The notes beneath the pieces were generated by a model, which ran no database searches, was not told where the DNA came from, and worked only from the letters and a program-made list of their open reading frames with translations. From Crossaster papposus (lineage: Eukaryota > Echinodermata > Asteroidea > Velatida > Solasteridae): DNA of 64,000 nt. Location: NCBI GenBank assembly GCA_037893245.1, contig JBAIAA010000102.1, positions 744,001 to 808,000 on the forward strand, written 5' to 3'. Shown one piece after another: positions 13,301 through 28,300 of the stretch (position 1 is the stretch's first letter; every line of letters starts with the position of its first letter). A program made the position numbers and the translations under genes.

Positions 13301-16300
13301 TTATTGTAAACTCACCCAGTGTTTCTCTCATGTTCTTGTACATGTTGATGGAGTCTGTGTCCTTCATAAACTCTCGTACCACCTCTCCTTGCTCGTTCTC
13401 AACCACGAGGACCTCCTCCGGTTTGGCCATGCGGGAAATCATTACTCGCCGTACCTGGCGGGCAAAACCAAACAAATATCACATGGTGGTTAATAGTGCA
13501 TTCTGTGATATCCCACATTGCCGATGGGAGTATTAGGCCTCATCCGAAACTACAATTTCACGGAGCTGCTATGCACACAAATTTGCTTAGCTTGAAAATT
13601 TGTTCTTGGTAAAAACAAGGTTACAGACCAATTTTTCACGTGATCTTTATTGTTTTTGATTGATAATCAGCTGTTTTTTTGCTTAGCATGAAAAACACGT
13701 ATAATTTTGGCTGATAACTTGTTTTTAATGAGCAAGACTTTTTTTGAGCTAAGCAAATATTTTGGCTTAGCAGCTCCATGAAATTGGCCCCAGGTGTGCA
13801 CCTATAACAACTACATGGGGAAATGCCATACAATCGCCGCAGCCGTATCTCTGGTAGCCATTTTCGGAAACGGCCTTAATTAAGATCCCTCACATGCATC
13901 TACCAATCAAGCCATTCAAATTGAACGATCAACCCGAAGCGAGCAGGCACCATGCACGCAGAGTTGAATTTCGTGTCACCGCTAGACACACAAATCTGTT
14001 AAGCACAGAAAGTGTTTGCTTCGCAAAAGGAGGGATACCGGCCAAAATGCAAATTTTGGAATAATTTCCAATACATCCATTGATGAAGCACACATATTGA
14101 TTGAGGCACCCGATATTGTTGCGCCACGTGTGCAGTGGGTAGGATCTCTCTACTGAATCTAACCTTGGATAACTTCTCCAGGTAGAGCTGTCGCCTGGGC
14201 GGTATCTCCTGGGTGGTGCTGCCGATGAGCAAGGGAGACGAGGGGGTAGTGGAGGAGAAGGGACTCTCGCGGTACAAATCAGACGCAAGCGTGTTCCAGT
14301 ACTCCAGGCAGATTTTGAAAATCTCGGTGTCCTCCACCTCGGATATAAGCAGTAGGTATTGGTGCGCCTGGGATGAAAAAGACAGTAGGACGAATATGGT
14401 AAACCCAGTGCAGGATTCGGCAGGATTCAGGCAGTGGTCACCAGTAACAAATATTGAAGGATTTTGCAGGATTCAGGTTACATGGAGTTTTAACCAGTTC
14501 GCGCTGGAGGGCGTATATACACGCACAATTTTCCCTAGATTTAAAACGAATGACGCATAAAAACGGATGATGCATAAAAACGGACGACGCATAAAAACGT
14601 CACGAGCGATTTAAAACGAGTAGATTTAAAACGAATGACGCATAAAAACGGATGATGCATAAAAACGGACGACGCATAAAAACGTCACGAGCGAGGCCGG
14701 AAATGTCTGTCAGCAGTGAGCAAGGCCGGAAATGCGTGGGTGTGCTTCCCGGTACCATCGGCCTGAACCCGCCTCGGATCAAGTTTTGTTAAAAATGTTC
14801 CCGCGCCTCGGCGATATTAAAATTATCCCGGCACGAACTGGTTAATACTTAAGAATTGCATGATTTTGCAGATGAAGCAAGATATAAGACAGTAAGACCC
14901 CCTCCCCCTCCTCCTTTGTAGTGGTCATTGTGCTTGTGGAATGTTGTATTTTCTTAGGAATCGAGGGGGGTGCATTTGGTAACTATTGGTCTCATTAGTA
15001 GGTATAGGATTTTGCAGGACTCGAGTTATGTGTAAGACAAATGGGATCGGGAGTTAGGGTTAAATACCTAAAGACTTGATGTAAATCAATGTTTCTCACC
15101 TCCAGGAGTATTTCGTGCAACTCCATCTTCTTCTCAATCAGTGTCACATGTTCCTTGAAGAACGTACACAGGAACATACTCAGGTTCTGGATGAATTTCT
15201 GTTCCTCGTCCTGGCCCTTGGCATATGCGCTTTTGATGTCCGTGGTTATTGGTAAAATCTATATATTAAAAAAATTCAAAGAAAGATCAAATACACACAA
15301 ATTATACCAATACACATGGTGAGGCTAAATGAACGGGCGATGACACATTATCACTGTGAATGAACGGCCTGGATGTGAATTCTCTACAAAAATGGAAAGG
15401 TGACTCGCCTGGATGTGATAATGTAACCATTAAAACTGGAAGTTAATGCACCTTTTGAGTGAGTGAGTGAGTGAGTTTAGGGTTTAACGCCGTGCTGGCA
15501 TCAGTGGGCATATTCACGGCGGGAATGTGTACAAAAATAAGACAATAGGTAGTAATAAAAAACACTCAGGTGAACTGTGGAGAATATAAAAACTTGGAGT
15601 CGGAAGGAACAATTATCACAAAGGAAAAGAATGAGAACGTTTCAGAAGAATGAAAGAACTATTGTATAGAAGTGTAACGATAGACTGATTCTAGGCAGTT
15701 TTCCAGGAGAATTCTGTGGGAGGCGGGCCACGGATGATCCCCCAGACACACGGCACCCTGTCTGAATGGGTCCCGCAAGGCCGGCCGTTTCTCTTGCAGT
15801 TTAAGGACCCGGGCCCCGCCGGTATTTTCATAGGTCCACATACCTCCGGGTGATAAGGGGACAAATGCACCGAGTGTCTGGTCAATCCTCCATGACCAGT
15901 CCTCATAGGGCCCCTGTTTAACTGTCTAGTTAATTCTAATATATAAATTGTGTCAATAAAATATATAGGAAGTGTATGAATTATGTCTGGATTTATTTTG
16001 TGAAACTCATCTCAAGGGCAGAGCAACCTCTTTTCTCACCAGGGTGAGCTAACCCGGAGTGCACCTTTTGAAGTGCACTGAAGTGTAAACAAGAGGAAGG
16101 GTTAAAGGTGTTCGTAATAAATTTGTGAAATTTCAGAAATGTGCACATAAATTGATGGCGAGTAGATGGCGAGAAACCCGATTCCAAATGTCCACCTAAG
16201 AGCAAGTTCGGGCGCGTACTATAGTTCCATAGTTCCATCGACTATTTGGAACCAGACCCCGAAGCACGGTTGCCGCTAGTTGACAGTAGCCTTTTTTCAT

Positions 16301-19300
16301 AGGAAAACATGGAGAGAACCAGTGACGTAGAAAAAGGTGATGTCAGTAGTCGGACGGAGGGAAAGGCAGTAACGTCAAGTGAAATTCTGGCGTGCCTAAT
16401 GTCATTTTTGTCTTGTTTTTGGACCAACATGACTAACGTTATGACTTATCCTACTTATATGCGTGAAAGAATAGTGGCAATACCCATTTCATTCATGTCG
16501 CAAATGTAAACAAAGCGGTTGCCATCTTTTCAACAATAGTTCGAATAGAACCGTTCGAGCGAACTGCTTTTGAGCATGCGCATTGGTAAAGCAGAGACTG
16601 ACTAATGGTTAGCTATAGTTCACGCCCGAACTTGCTCTAAGTTTGGGAGAATGCTAGTGATGGTGAAATCTACCTCAATCTGATTCGTAAGTGTGATGTC
16701 ACTTCAACATGAACTACGCGTATTACACGGAGTGGAAATTGAAACCAGAAGTTGACGCGCTCCTCCGCATTTATCAAACGAGCACTCATAGTAAAGTAAT
16801 GAGAAACTTGGATGGTTCAGGCCAAACTAAGACACAGAAAAGAGAATAAACCTACATGTACCGTACCTGTTTCAGTTGAGTCATGGCAAGGGTGAAGAGC
16901 ACCACAAACTGTTGCTCGTACTGACTGACGTTTACGCCAGCGATCTCTGTCAGACATTTCATGGTGACGTTCCTGAACAGGGGTACATTCATGAACTGCA
17001 AAGCGAGAATGTAATAACAGAGATGGTTATCAAAAAGAAACTTTTTGCGGCTGATAAGGTTTAAGCGACACAAGCGACACATGTTCATTATAGTAAAACT
17101 TTAAATCTATCTGCATCAACCGATAACAGTTTTTAAACTAGTGAATTTGTAATAGGTTGTTCCTCCCATTACTAGTGGCCTTAAAGGTACATGTAGGATA
17201 CATCATTTGCAGATATCAAAAAAATTTACTACCGAATTAGTAAGAAATATCTTACTCATTTGAAAGTAAATAATAATTCTAGGCATCCAGCAAAATGATT
17301 GCCCTAGATATCCTGTAATTATCCGAAAAATATAATTTTATACATGTAAAAGAAAATTTGCGATCGCCAGTTGAAAACAAACGCCGTTTTTCGTGCTTTT
17401 CTCGGAATCAATGACAGTAAAACCCCAAAATCCACCTATTCATGATAATTTAAGCAATTACCAATGGTGTATCCTACCTTTAACTGTGAGTATTCCTGTA
17501 ATTTATTTCTGATAGACTTTACATATTGACTATAGATACGCTAAAATGCAAACACTTCAATTAACAACGACAGTTTCCAATTTTTTTTACACACAAAAGT
17601 TTATTGGACAACGAAGCTCGTTCCAAACACAGAAATTCCGAACCAAAAATGTCTTACTTCAGCCAGCTCTGACCATTTCGCGCCGGGATTATTTTGACAT
17701 TGACTGGGGCCCAGGCAAGGGGTATTGTTTTTTATAAACTTCGATCTGAGAGGGGTTCATGCCGGCATCTGTGGGTAGCACACCCTGATATTTCTGGCCT
17801 CGCTCGCTGCAAGCCAGTCGCTGACAGATCCATCATTCGTTTTGAATTTTTGATATTTTTTATCGTGTATACATATCATCCGAAGCGAATTGGTTAGAAA
17901 GGGCACTTTTTGTCAAGAAGTGCTAGACAATTGTCCAATAATTTATTTTTTATTTAAAACAAAACCCACTGTGTTTCTGATCTAAAGATACAAATTCACT
18001 TAGTTGGTTTTACACAAATGAATAACAAAAAACTCACTTTGTAAATAAGGGTGCTGATTAACTTTGTTTCAAAGATGTAGCCAAGCGGGATCCAGTTTAG
18101 AAATCTAAGCAATGTTTCTAAGCAGCCGTCCACCAGATGAATATTCTGTGAATTGTCCTGCGAAACAAAAGATGAAAACAGAACATAATTCAAAATAATT
18201 ACCTATGTATGTAAATAAAAGTACACTGAACAAAAATATAAACGCCCACAAAAATAAAAACACCCCCAAAATAGTTATTTGTCTTGATTTGTAAACAACA
18301 TTTGTGTCCATGTCTGCCAGTGAGGAATTGCTCAGTGATGCAGTGATTCCACCCACAACACAGATGTGGGACAGAGATGGACACAAATATGGGGCGTTTA
18401 TATTTTTGTGGGCGTTTATTTTTTTTGTTCAGTGTATATAAATATATGCTGTCCGTGGCAAGAATCAATAGATGCAAGACTCCTGTACGATGGTACGTGT
18501 TTTTTTTAAACCCTGGCAGGAAACATGGTGCTTGTGTTTTTGGGCAAGACACTTTGCTACAATTGCCTCTCTCCACCTCGGAGAATAAATGGGTACCTGT
18601 GAAGGTAGAGACCACATGCGCTGATCTTGAGCTGCTGCAGAAATGGTCTCGTTTCTGGTGAACAGGGATAATAATTAGAAAGCGCTTCGAAACACTACAT
18701 TGAAACACCAACATTATTAACATTATTGTACATTGTATGTTGCGCTTGAAATGTGAAACTCTCTTCTAAATTCTTTTTCACGCTGGTTGCGTGGAATTGC
18801 CTAACAGCATCATTTCATCATCTTACATGAAGTCATTTGTCTATCTGGAGATGTGGAGCACTTTGTTTGGAATATGTGACCTGTTATCACAAAATGAGCG
18901 TAAAGTCGGCAAAATCAAAAATTGAGATATGGGTATTTCTAAATTCTGTGGAAACAGAGCTTTCCAATGGTATATAACACTTGGAGATTTGATACTCAAT
19001 ATTTTTATTTTTTTTATTTTTTAGTCTTAATACAGAGATTATGAGAAAACGGGCATTTCTTGCGAGAAATTATGTGAAAGGCATAGAAAGGCATAGTCAA
19101 AATTGTCTCCAAAACTAATTTTGTTTTTATCTGATCGTCCTGAAAATTTGGGAATTGATTGTTGGGGATTTACTCTTTAAAAAACCCATATAATTTCAAA
19201 ATCGACCACTCCTTCAAATTTTGACTTTGACTGGCCGTACTGGGAAATCACTCCTTGCGACTTTACGCTCAATTTGTGATGACAGGTCACATATGTGAGT

Positions 19301-22300
19301 TCGCAAGTACAGGCCCTTCTCAAAAACCACACACAACTGAGTTTTGTCAATCGTTGTTGTCGTCACATCTTATTTACAGATACTTAATGTTTATCTATTG
19401 TTTACCATGACAAACTGGCACAGTGTGAAGACCTTTGAGAACTCATTGCACATGCTGTCCTTGAGATGCTTAGCCTTGGCCTGTGTCATTTGCCCGCTGG
19501 AAAAATCAAACACTTCCTCACTGTAAACGAAATTTTCAAAACAAAGAATTACTTAGTTATTTTTAAATAAATACCTAGGAGAGTTGATGGCATCTGACTG
19601 GTCGAGACTCGATCACGTGGGGGGGCATTAATTTGTAGTAATTACCGGCTTCCAAGAAGAAGCACATAAATGTCCCCTGAACCAGCATTGATCAAGCATC
19701 ATGTAAGCCAATGACTGGCCGAATGCAACAGTCCTACGGTAACTTGTAACAAGGACGTGTCAAATCTTAATACTGCGCGCCATAAAGGTACGCGTAGAAC
19801 GTTTGTATCTATACGCACGGCATTTTTCAAAATGCGCGTGTCGTCTGTTAACGCTAGCGCGTTGCTATGCACGGTGGGCATCAGTAGTCAGCTAGTCTGG
19901 ACTGGTCTCAAAGTATGGGTAATAATAACAACAAATATTGAAGAGACTGGGTACCATGCATAAGCTAAAACATGGCCCCTATACATGAACACAAAACGGT
20001 AGAAATATCGCCGAAAGGAAAGTCACGAAATTTGGAGCATTTGGTATTTATTAAAGGTAATAACAGTGCGAGGAGAAAAAGCACATAAATGTCCCCTGAA
20101 CCAGCATTAATCAAGCATCATGTAAGCCAATGACTGGCCGAATGCAAGCCTTCGGGAAGGTCCATTACCAGCGGTCATCCCCCAACCCGGTCATTATCAC
20201 GCAGTAATGACAAATGTGTGTCTCATTGAACACTGTGCTACAGTATGTTCATTTATATTGTATTACATTATTTGTTTACCTGAGCAATTTCAGAATGGCC
20301 AAGTTGTTCTGACACAATGATTCGTTTGTCTCGCTTGCACCAACTATGTCGCTGATAAACGTGGGCCAGTTCCTGGGCCACTCGTGCTTCAGTATCTGGA
20401 CCAGAATCATGTTGAGCTTCCCAAGGTAGACCTTCTCTGTCTGTAAAGGGCAAAGAGAGAACAATCATCCTGGTGAACAGGGAATTCAGAGGTTTGATTC
20501 TGCAACAGATCAGAACAGGGTTGCGAACAAGAGGTTGTGTGCGAGCCTCCACCTATTTATGGGGACAAGCTCTTTTGTTTGGAAAAGACAGACCGAGTAG
20601 TGGGGACATTTTCGAGTCCCCATAGTGTGTTGGGTCATAGTTCAATAGGGGCATAAAACTAAAGTTTAGCCTACATTTAGTAACTAGTACAGTAGTTACT
20701 GAATGTAGGATAAACTATGTACACTTATGCACTACCTACAAATGATTATATGATCAACAGAGCAACAGATTTTGGGACCAATCCTTGAATGTAAAATGTG
20801 CATCTTGGGGTTGATGAGGAAAATACAATGTACACACATGAAGGCAAATGTGCCGTCATAAAAATAGACAGGCATACAATACCTTTACATTTCATTCAAT
20901 GTAATGTAGGCTTGCCGATTAAAAAGAACAGTACTAGATACATGTATGTACATTTTCGTTATGATAACGCATATAGACCATGTTACCCAATTTTTAACCT
21001 ACATTACCACCAGGTTAGTGTTGAAGGACCTACTTTGCAGAACTTTCAAGAGCAGCTCGTGTAGTACAGTTTCTATGGTACGTCTACAGTGGTAGATTTT
21101 GGAGGATAGTTTGCATCGCCTACAGTATCTTGAAAACGGTGTCACTGAAACTGATGCACAAATTTCTTTTTTGAGAAAAACCTTTGTCTTTTATCTGTCT
21201 TCATTGATACACTGTATAAGAGCATGAAGAGTGCAGATATTTCAATAAAAATGGAATTCATTTTGTGAGTGCTAATCAACGAAAGTTCTATACTTTTCAA
21301 AGTGAACAAAGAAATTGGCAAGGCGAGACTTGAACCTATGACCTTCGAAATACCGGACTGGTGCTCTACATGTACCAGTACCAACTGAGCTACAATGTAT
21401 CTTGCCCTATGTTAGCGGTCTTCCAAATTGTCAGTATCTTTGTTCGAGGGCGCTAGTCAGAAGTCATAAACACCAGAATGCCGTGTGGCCAGGGATCACG
21501 ACCAATTTTACGATACAACCTGGGAAGAAACATTGTTGGGGATCACTCGATGAAGAAAACAATTTTTTTTTCTCATACATACACAACATTCTATACTGTT
21601 ACGAGACTTAAATTGTGATGACGCCAAGTGGGGAGGAGAGCTGCACAAAGTGGAGGAGAGTAGTGTAATGTCATTATGATTTACTTCCTTTATTATTGCT
21701 GCCGGTACACATACTGTACCTGCAGTTTGTGCAATCAGACAACAGTTGTTTTTGTTACTATCGACATAAATCACATACATGTAATGTTGTGCCATGGTAG
21801 TACCATGACACAACATTATGTGAATTATGTCGATAGTAACAAAAACATGATGGTACTGGTACATACATCAAATACTTCTCTTCGTTTAAGTTGCTATAAC
21901 CATACACAAAGGAACTTTTCTCTATGCTATACATGTAACTGCATAATATACAAAAGACTTACATCTGTGAGCTCACATTTCATCCCCTAACAATCTACTA
22001 AACTGACTATTTACACCCTAAAGTGATGTTAAACAAATTTGACCATGCAATTGCACCAAGTGAACCCCAAAATATTTTGTTTGTTTGTTTGTTTGTTTGA
22101 CTTTTTGGAGGGCTCAATTATTGCTCATGGCCAGGCAAATACTACACACACAATCAACAACTTTTCAACACATTCTGGATTCAGCCTCTGGGTACTTTGT
22201 TTGTACTTGTACAGTGTGTATGTATGTGATGTAATCACGTTATCTCATTTCCTGGACTGATGAATTTTTTTTTAGATGTATGATCATTATAAACACACAG

Positions 22301-25300
22301 ACTCTCGTTGGTACAACTGCTTTGGTCTTTCCATTTTGTTCTTTGAAAGTGAAACGTGAAAGTAAATGAATCAATGGTCGTACTCAACAAAACTTACATT
22401 GTACATGTTTCACTGGAAAACAGCCAGAGGATAATACATTTTGTTAGTGGGTGAATTATTAACTGTAGTTCTAAAAAGTACTCTATTTTAAAACAGATAC
22501 ATGTACATGTAATTTCTCCCTTTGTTCATGTGAAATACAGCGTAGGTCTGTGCATCGAAACCAGATACTCGAGCACCCGACCATTAATGTCAAGAACCGA
22601 TTGCAGATTATGGAATCGAGTACCTACTGTAGTAGCCAATTTTACAAACTACATGTGTGTATAACTTTTCAGACAATAAAATTGAAAGGTTGAATGTCAT
22701 TTGTTGGGTATCTTGAAAATGAAACCAGGCATGTACAGTACTGTACATAGAAAAACAAGTACCGGTACACGTATGTGTATTTCAAATTACGTTCGTGAAT
22801 TGGCAGTTTATGTACCTTGCAAAACTCACTGTAAGCACTTCTATCTTGCTGTACTTATCACTGATATAGTAGTATTATACTGTAGTGCGGATCTTTATGA
22901 CCAAGCTAAAAAGTAAGTTTGGAGATAAAGATTTTGGGGTAGCATTTCTGGGTACCCGTGTTTTTTGTAATCAAGCACCCGGTTCCCAAATTACCCGTAA
23001 AAGCACAACACTAATGTTCTCACATTCTCTCACACGTGAATTTAAAGGGATTGTATACATTTTGTAATTACTCCAAAACTTAATGGCAATAAAAACTTAC
23101 TTGGTAAGAAGTACAGCAGCTTTGGATAGTATAATGCATTTTTTGAAAACTGTTCACTTCGAAGTACTGCGGTTATGGAAAAAGATATCACTTTTTATCC
23201 CAACAAATTTGAATCTGAGAAGCCTTACTGCAGTGACATTTCTCAGACTGTGTATTCCAATGCAGATTATTCTTCCTGCGTGGACATAACCGCTCCAGAT
23301 TTTCGGCAATACATGTATAGATCTCAAAATCGCTACCACCATTTGAAATAAAAAATTTACAGGTTAGTTTTATGGTATATATCTATAACTATATAGGATT
23401 GAAACAAACAGTGGGTTCCAATTACCAAACGTATGTATACGATCCCTTTAAGCATACAGGTAAACATTTGTAAATTGTTTTAAAAAATAGACAGAAGAGT
23501 GACAGAAGATTCATTTCTCTCTAAAATAATTGGCAAGACCATAGCTTTTTTTCAATCATTCTTTTCAACAATGTACGTTTGCATCCCATTGACGATTCTG
23601 GAAATCTATTTAGATTATATTTTATAAAAGGAAAGTGAACTGAATTTAAATAATCGACCTAATTCATCTTCTACACGTGTACAGTAGTTCATAGACTTTG
23701 GGCAGTTCGGAAATGGAAACGTGTGTACTTAAACTGATTTTTTTGTATCCAGTGATACAGCAGATTTGCACACACCACTTTAATTTAAAGCTTTGTTCTG
23801 ATCTTGTATTTTAAAACACAAATAATACACGGGTCCAATGTCCAAAACGGTATTACACTATGTGGCCGGGCAAGATTTATCAATTGCAAGCTAATTTTGG
23901 ATCAGCAAATCTAGAACCAATATCTCAAACCAGTGGGAACCACAATATTCAAGATTCCAAACACACACAAAAACAAACTTAATTTAAACAAACTGGTGTG
24001 ATTTGCTGAGCTGTATAAAACGTGCAACAGATTAGGACAGTGAAGCTGATGAAGTCCCTTCCCTGTGAAGTTTTCATCCAAAGGCCACAAATTTGTTGGC
24101 GCTATCCTACAGATGGCCTGCAGTATGTTGGAAGCAAGACTTAATAAACACAAGCCAACACATGTCCCTATCCAAAGCCCCAAAATGTACAGTAGGATAG
24201 TACTGACATATGAACATCAGCATAGTTACTACTTTTTTGTATACAATGACCATGATGACCGAGCTACAATTTGGCAATTTGAGAACACCTTTCCAGATTT
24301 GAAATGAGTTTTGGGTATTTTGTTTTTACAGAAAGAGCTTCTACTTCAGAGCTGTATTTAAGTTCCTGCAAGACTATCACAAGTACTAAGTCCATCAGTT
24401 TCAAGTAGTGCTGGGATTAAAAACCGAATTTTATAATATTCATTTTTTATTCCACTATTCGGTTTCGTTTTAGAAAACCGAATATTAGAAACAACCCGAA
24501 AAAGTCTTCCATTTTTGTGTAACACAGGCTAAAGAAGACAATTGTAACATCTTCCAATTTGCTCCATGTTCTCCGATTGTACTAGTGGTTTCATTATTAG
24601 CCTGCCCATTTGACTTTACAGTATTTGTGAGTTCCCATTCATTTTTTCCCTTAAACATCGCAGCTCTGGGGTGTTTTTGTAAAGACCCAGTGGTCACTGA
24701 ATCCTCTCCACTATAACCAGTCATTGAAAGGGCATTTCTTGTGGCACCTCACTCATTACTTTTTGCTAGTATGATTGTGAGCTGGATGAGAACTTCCAGT
24801 AAAATCAAATAATCGTTATTCAGTTTGAACAAAATTAGGATAACCGGATTTCGAAATCTCCGATTTCTCCCACCACTAGTTTCAAGTCAAGACACTACAG
24901 TGAAACCCCACTATACCGAACACGGCTATACCAAACCCCATCATTGGCTCGTTTTTTTTACAAATTAAATACCTAATACTGTTTAACAATTTTTTTTTAA
25001 CCGATTAACCAAATCCACCGTCCTTGGCTCCCGATTGTTGTGTCTAAACATACCAAAGATTGTTGCTGAAATTAATGTCAACAGATTTGTGCGTATGTCA
25101 AGCGGTTGGGCCATTTAAAATTCCTGAACGTAATACGGCCGGTGTTAATAAAGAGTGACAGGTGGCAAATGGGTGGAACATCGTCTTGAAAAACTGATGG
25201 ACTGGCGGCTGAAAATCGCTATACCCAACGATCGATATACATGTACCAAACAAAATCTGTAGATCCTGTAATGTTTGTTATACTTATAGCGGCGTTCCAA

Positions 25301-28300
25301 TGATATGTAACTATTCAAACTAACTTTTCCAAATGCATTCCTTTGTGACCTGTGAAAATTGAGTGTTTTACATGTAGTCCTTTACAATTTGGATCTCAAG
25401 TGATGACCCGGGGGGGGGCCATTTGAGGCTGTGATTGCAAAACGCTGTGGTGCCGTCCATTCTCAAAATAGGGGGGAACAATTTTCTCACGCGAAAAATA
25501 AAGAGTTTTTGGCATCCAATCTTAACATCTTGTCTTTTGTACATGTAGTTGTAAAACGTTGTTATTTACCTTAATTTTTATCATCCAATGATAATAATTG
25601 TATTGAAAATGAAAAAAGCAGTCGAAAAAATTAAACGTTGACGTACCGTTGATGCACGTGGAGATTGTGCACAAATACTCAAACGACGTTAACAAATATC
25701 TCCCCTAAAAAGGGCAATAATAATCGATAAATTGTGAAAAATCGTGCTTCGAACCCACTAATTTTTTTCCATGGATTGGATACGTTAAAAAAGGATGTAC
25801 ATGTAGCAGTGATATACTGAATTTTTTTTAAAATCTCCCTGTGAACCCCATGCGTTTTATCGTGTTGTTTTCAAACGAAAATGGCAGAAAATGACATCTC
25901 CCAAAACAAATTCCGTGTAGATCGTGCCTGTGTACCTGGCTTTGCGGACGTTGTATAAATCACTGAATTCGGGGAGCGATGCACGGAGCAAATTTGTACG
26001 TGTTTCAATGGTGCGCTTCGAGGTAGCGATCTATACGTATTTACTGTGTGAGATGTGCGACTCATGAGCGTGGAAGAATGAATGAGATACATTTCAACGT
26101 TGTTGGGCCCCCCCTCCGCCCCTCCGCCCCCCTCCGCCCCCCTCCGCCCCTCCGCCCCCCTCCGCCCCCCCCCCCCCCCCCTGTGAAGACCCAATATCAT
26201 AAACATTAAGAATATGACAATACTTGAAGTGCATACATGTACATGTACTATACATTTTCATTTTAAAAAAAGTTTAAAAAAAACACCAACACCTGTTAAA
26301 AATGTTAAAACCAAACCCTTTTGAACCGATGGGGCACATCTGTTTTTGTTTTTACTTTTTTCAATTTTTTCTATTTTGTTTTTAAGATTTACTATTTCTA
26401 CACTGTAAGGGTTTTTATTCTGAGATAGGTAAAGGTTTGAAATCAACACATTTGGGCGAACATTTTGGTTAGGTGTGCCGTACCAGTTCACATGTATACG
26501 CATGAAGGGACTTTATTCTACCTCGACAGTACAAACTGACTAAAATGTTCTTCCACAAATTGCGGTACTTACCGTCATAGACGATGCATCCGATGATATC
26601 TTGATAATGAGACCCACTATAAATTTCTTTATGCCCTCACACTGTGTTCTTGGAAGTACTTTCCATCGTGTCTTTATAACATTTTCAAGGATTTGCAGAC
26701 CATAGTACTGTGTACAAATCGAAAGTGAAAAAAAAAGGGGTCAATTTAATTCAAACAAAAATTAACACAAACAGTCCTAAATCCGCTAAAATCGTTTCAC
26801 CCATTAAGTTGGATTTTGGGGGACTTCTGGCATGAAAAAATATTGATGGACTTGCCTGAAGCAGTGCTGGTGCAATTTAGGAATTTTGCCGAGCATTCAA
26901 TAGTGTTGTTGAGGCAGTATAGGGAATTAGGATAAAAATCAATTCAGAAATTGTAGGAGAGAGATTTTTGTTTTACTCATTTGATCTTTTACAAGAGGGG
27001 TGAAATTGTTAATTACATGTACTATACATGTATGTATACACCCAGTTGTGAACCACATAATTACCAAGGATCCCCTATTGTGTTTTCCTTTATTCCTGTA
27101 CTATAACCTTACACTACTCAACTTACACTACTATTTAAGAAACTGTCGTTCGAGGATTCTTTGTTCCTTTTGTTCTCTTTTATGTTTCGATAAGAGCAGA
27201 TTCGTTAATTTTCCTTACCTTAGTTTGTGGGTCATTTGAATATTCAAGAATGGTGTCGACCCTAGTCCAGGCATCAGGATGTTCCTTCAGGCTGGTCAAA
27301 ATCTGCTGGGCCACTTGTTGCTAATCAAAGGAGACAAAACAAATAAAATAACAACAGAAACTTTAATTAAGCAACAATACTAAATAACATCCATAGTCAG
27401 GTTGGTGTAATGGTTTTTCTCCTCCCCCTTCACTACTGTGACTCGGGTTCGAACCCAGCCTAGGCCTAAAAACTAGCAATTGCTATTTATGCACCGAGCA
27501 AAAGCTCATCAAGTAGAGGCAAAAGTGATTGCTTAAAAACAGATAGTGTACATGCATGTTTTTTCTGTAACCTTTTGCTTTGACTAACAAATTTTTCTTA
27601 ACCAGTTCGCGCCGGAGGACGTACGGTATGTAACAAGCAAAGTTTTCCCTAGATTCAAAACGGATGATGCATAAACACGTCACGAGCAAGGCCAGAAATG
27701 TCTATCAGCAGCGAGCAAGGCCGGAAATGTGTGGGTGTGCTACCCAATACCATCGGCCCGAACCCGCCTCGGATCGAGTTTCGTTAAAAATAATCCTGCG
27801 CCTGGCTCGGTTATGTTAAAATAATCCCGGCGCAAACTGGTTAAGCTTGCCGAGCAAATGCGTAGGTTTTAAACAATAGCGCTATTTATTCAGATGTTAG
27901 CTTTCGCTGATGAGGCTTGCGTAAATGTAAAGCTTTTTATGGGTGCATGACAGCACTCTTTGAACAATGTCCCATTTGATCTCAAAGTTGTTTTCTTCAT
28001 CCTTCATGATCAGGGCCCATATATGCGCTTGCTTAGTTCAGTCTGTGCTCTCTTGTTCTTACATGTATCTGAATAACTACTTGTGATTCGCCAGCCTTAC
28101 GGTTACCCGACCGACCCTTATTTTAGGCCCTGACCCTTTTCTGTTCTCACAAAACGCTTCTGAACAACCTAGAGGCTACCAGTTGCCAAAGAAATAAACA
28201 CACTTTAAGTGTATATGAATTTTAATAAAAGATAAGAACTGGTTTCCTCCAGTATGTTCATGGCCCCGCCAGTACCGAGAAGCACACCCACGCATTTCCG

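Larger units (their letters stand above)
20441..26572. other. XPO1 intron 3 (6.1 kb)
   Basis: The largest intron of the gene. Apart from the elements listed inside it, I see AT-rich sequence with (TTTG)n at 22077-22100, an ACATGTA-rich stretch, and a small hairpin near 20662-20715. No exon or RNA gene is recognised. Confidence 0.6.

Noticed and set aside
15659..15906. Minus ORFs with GAVCLG...[11 protein letters not shown] as a protein gene
   Set aside because: Lie inside SINE-like repeats, are truncated differently in the two copies, and have no start or family I know.
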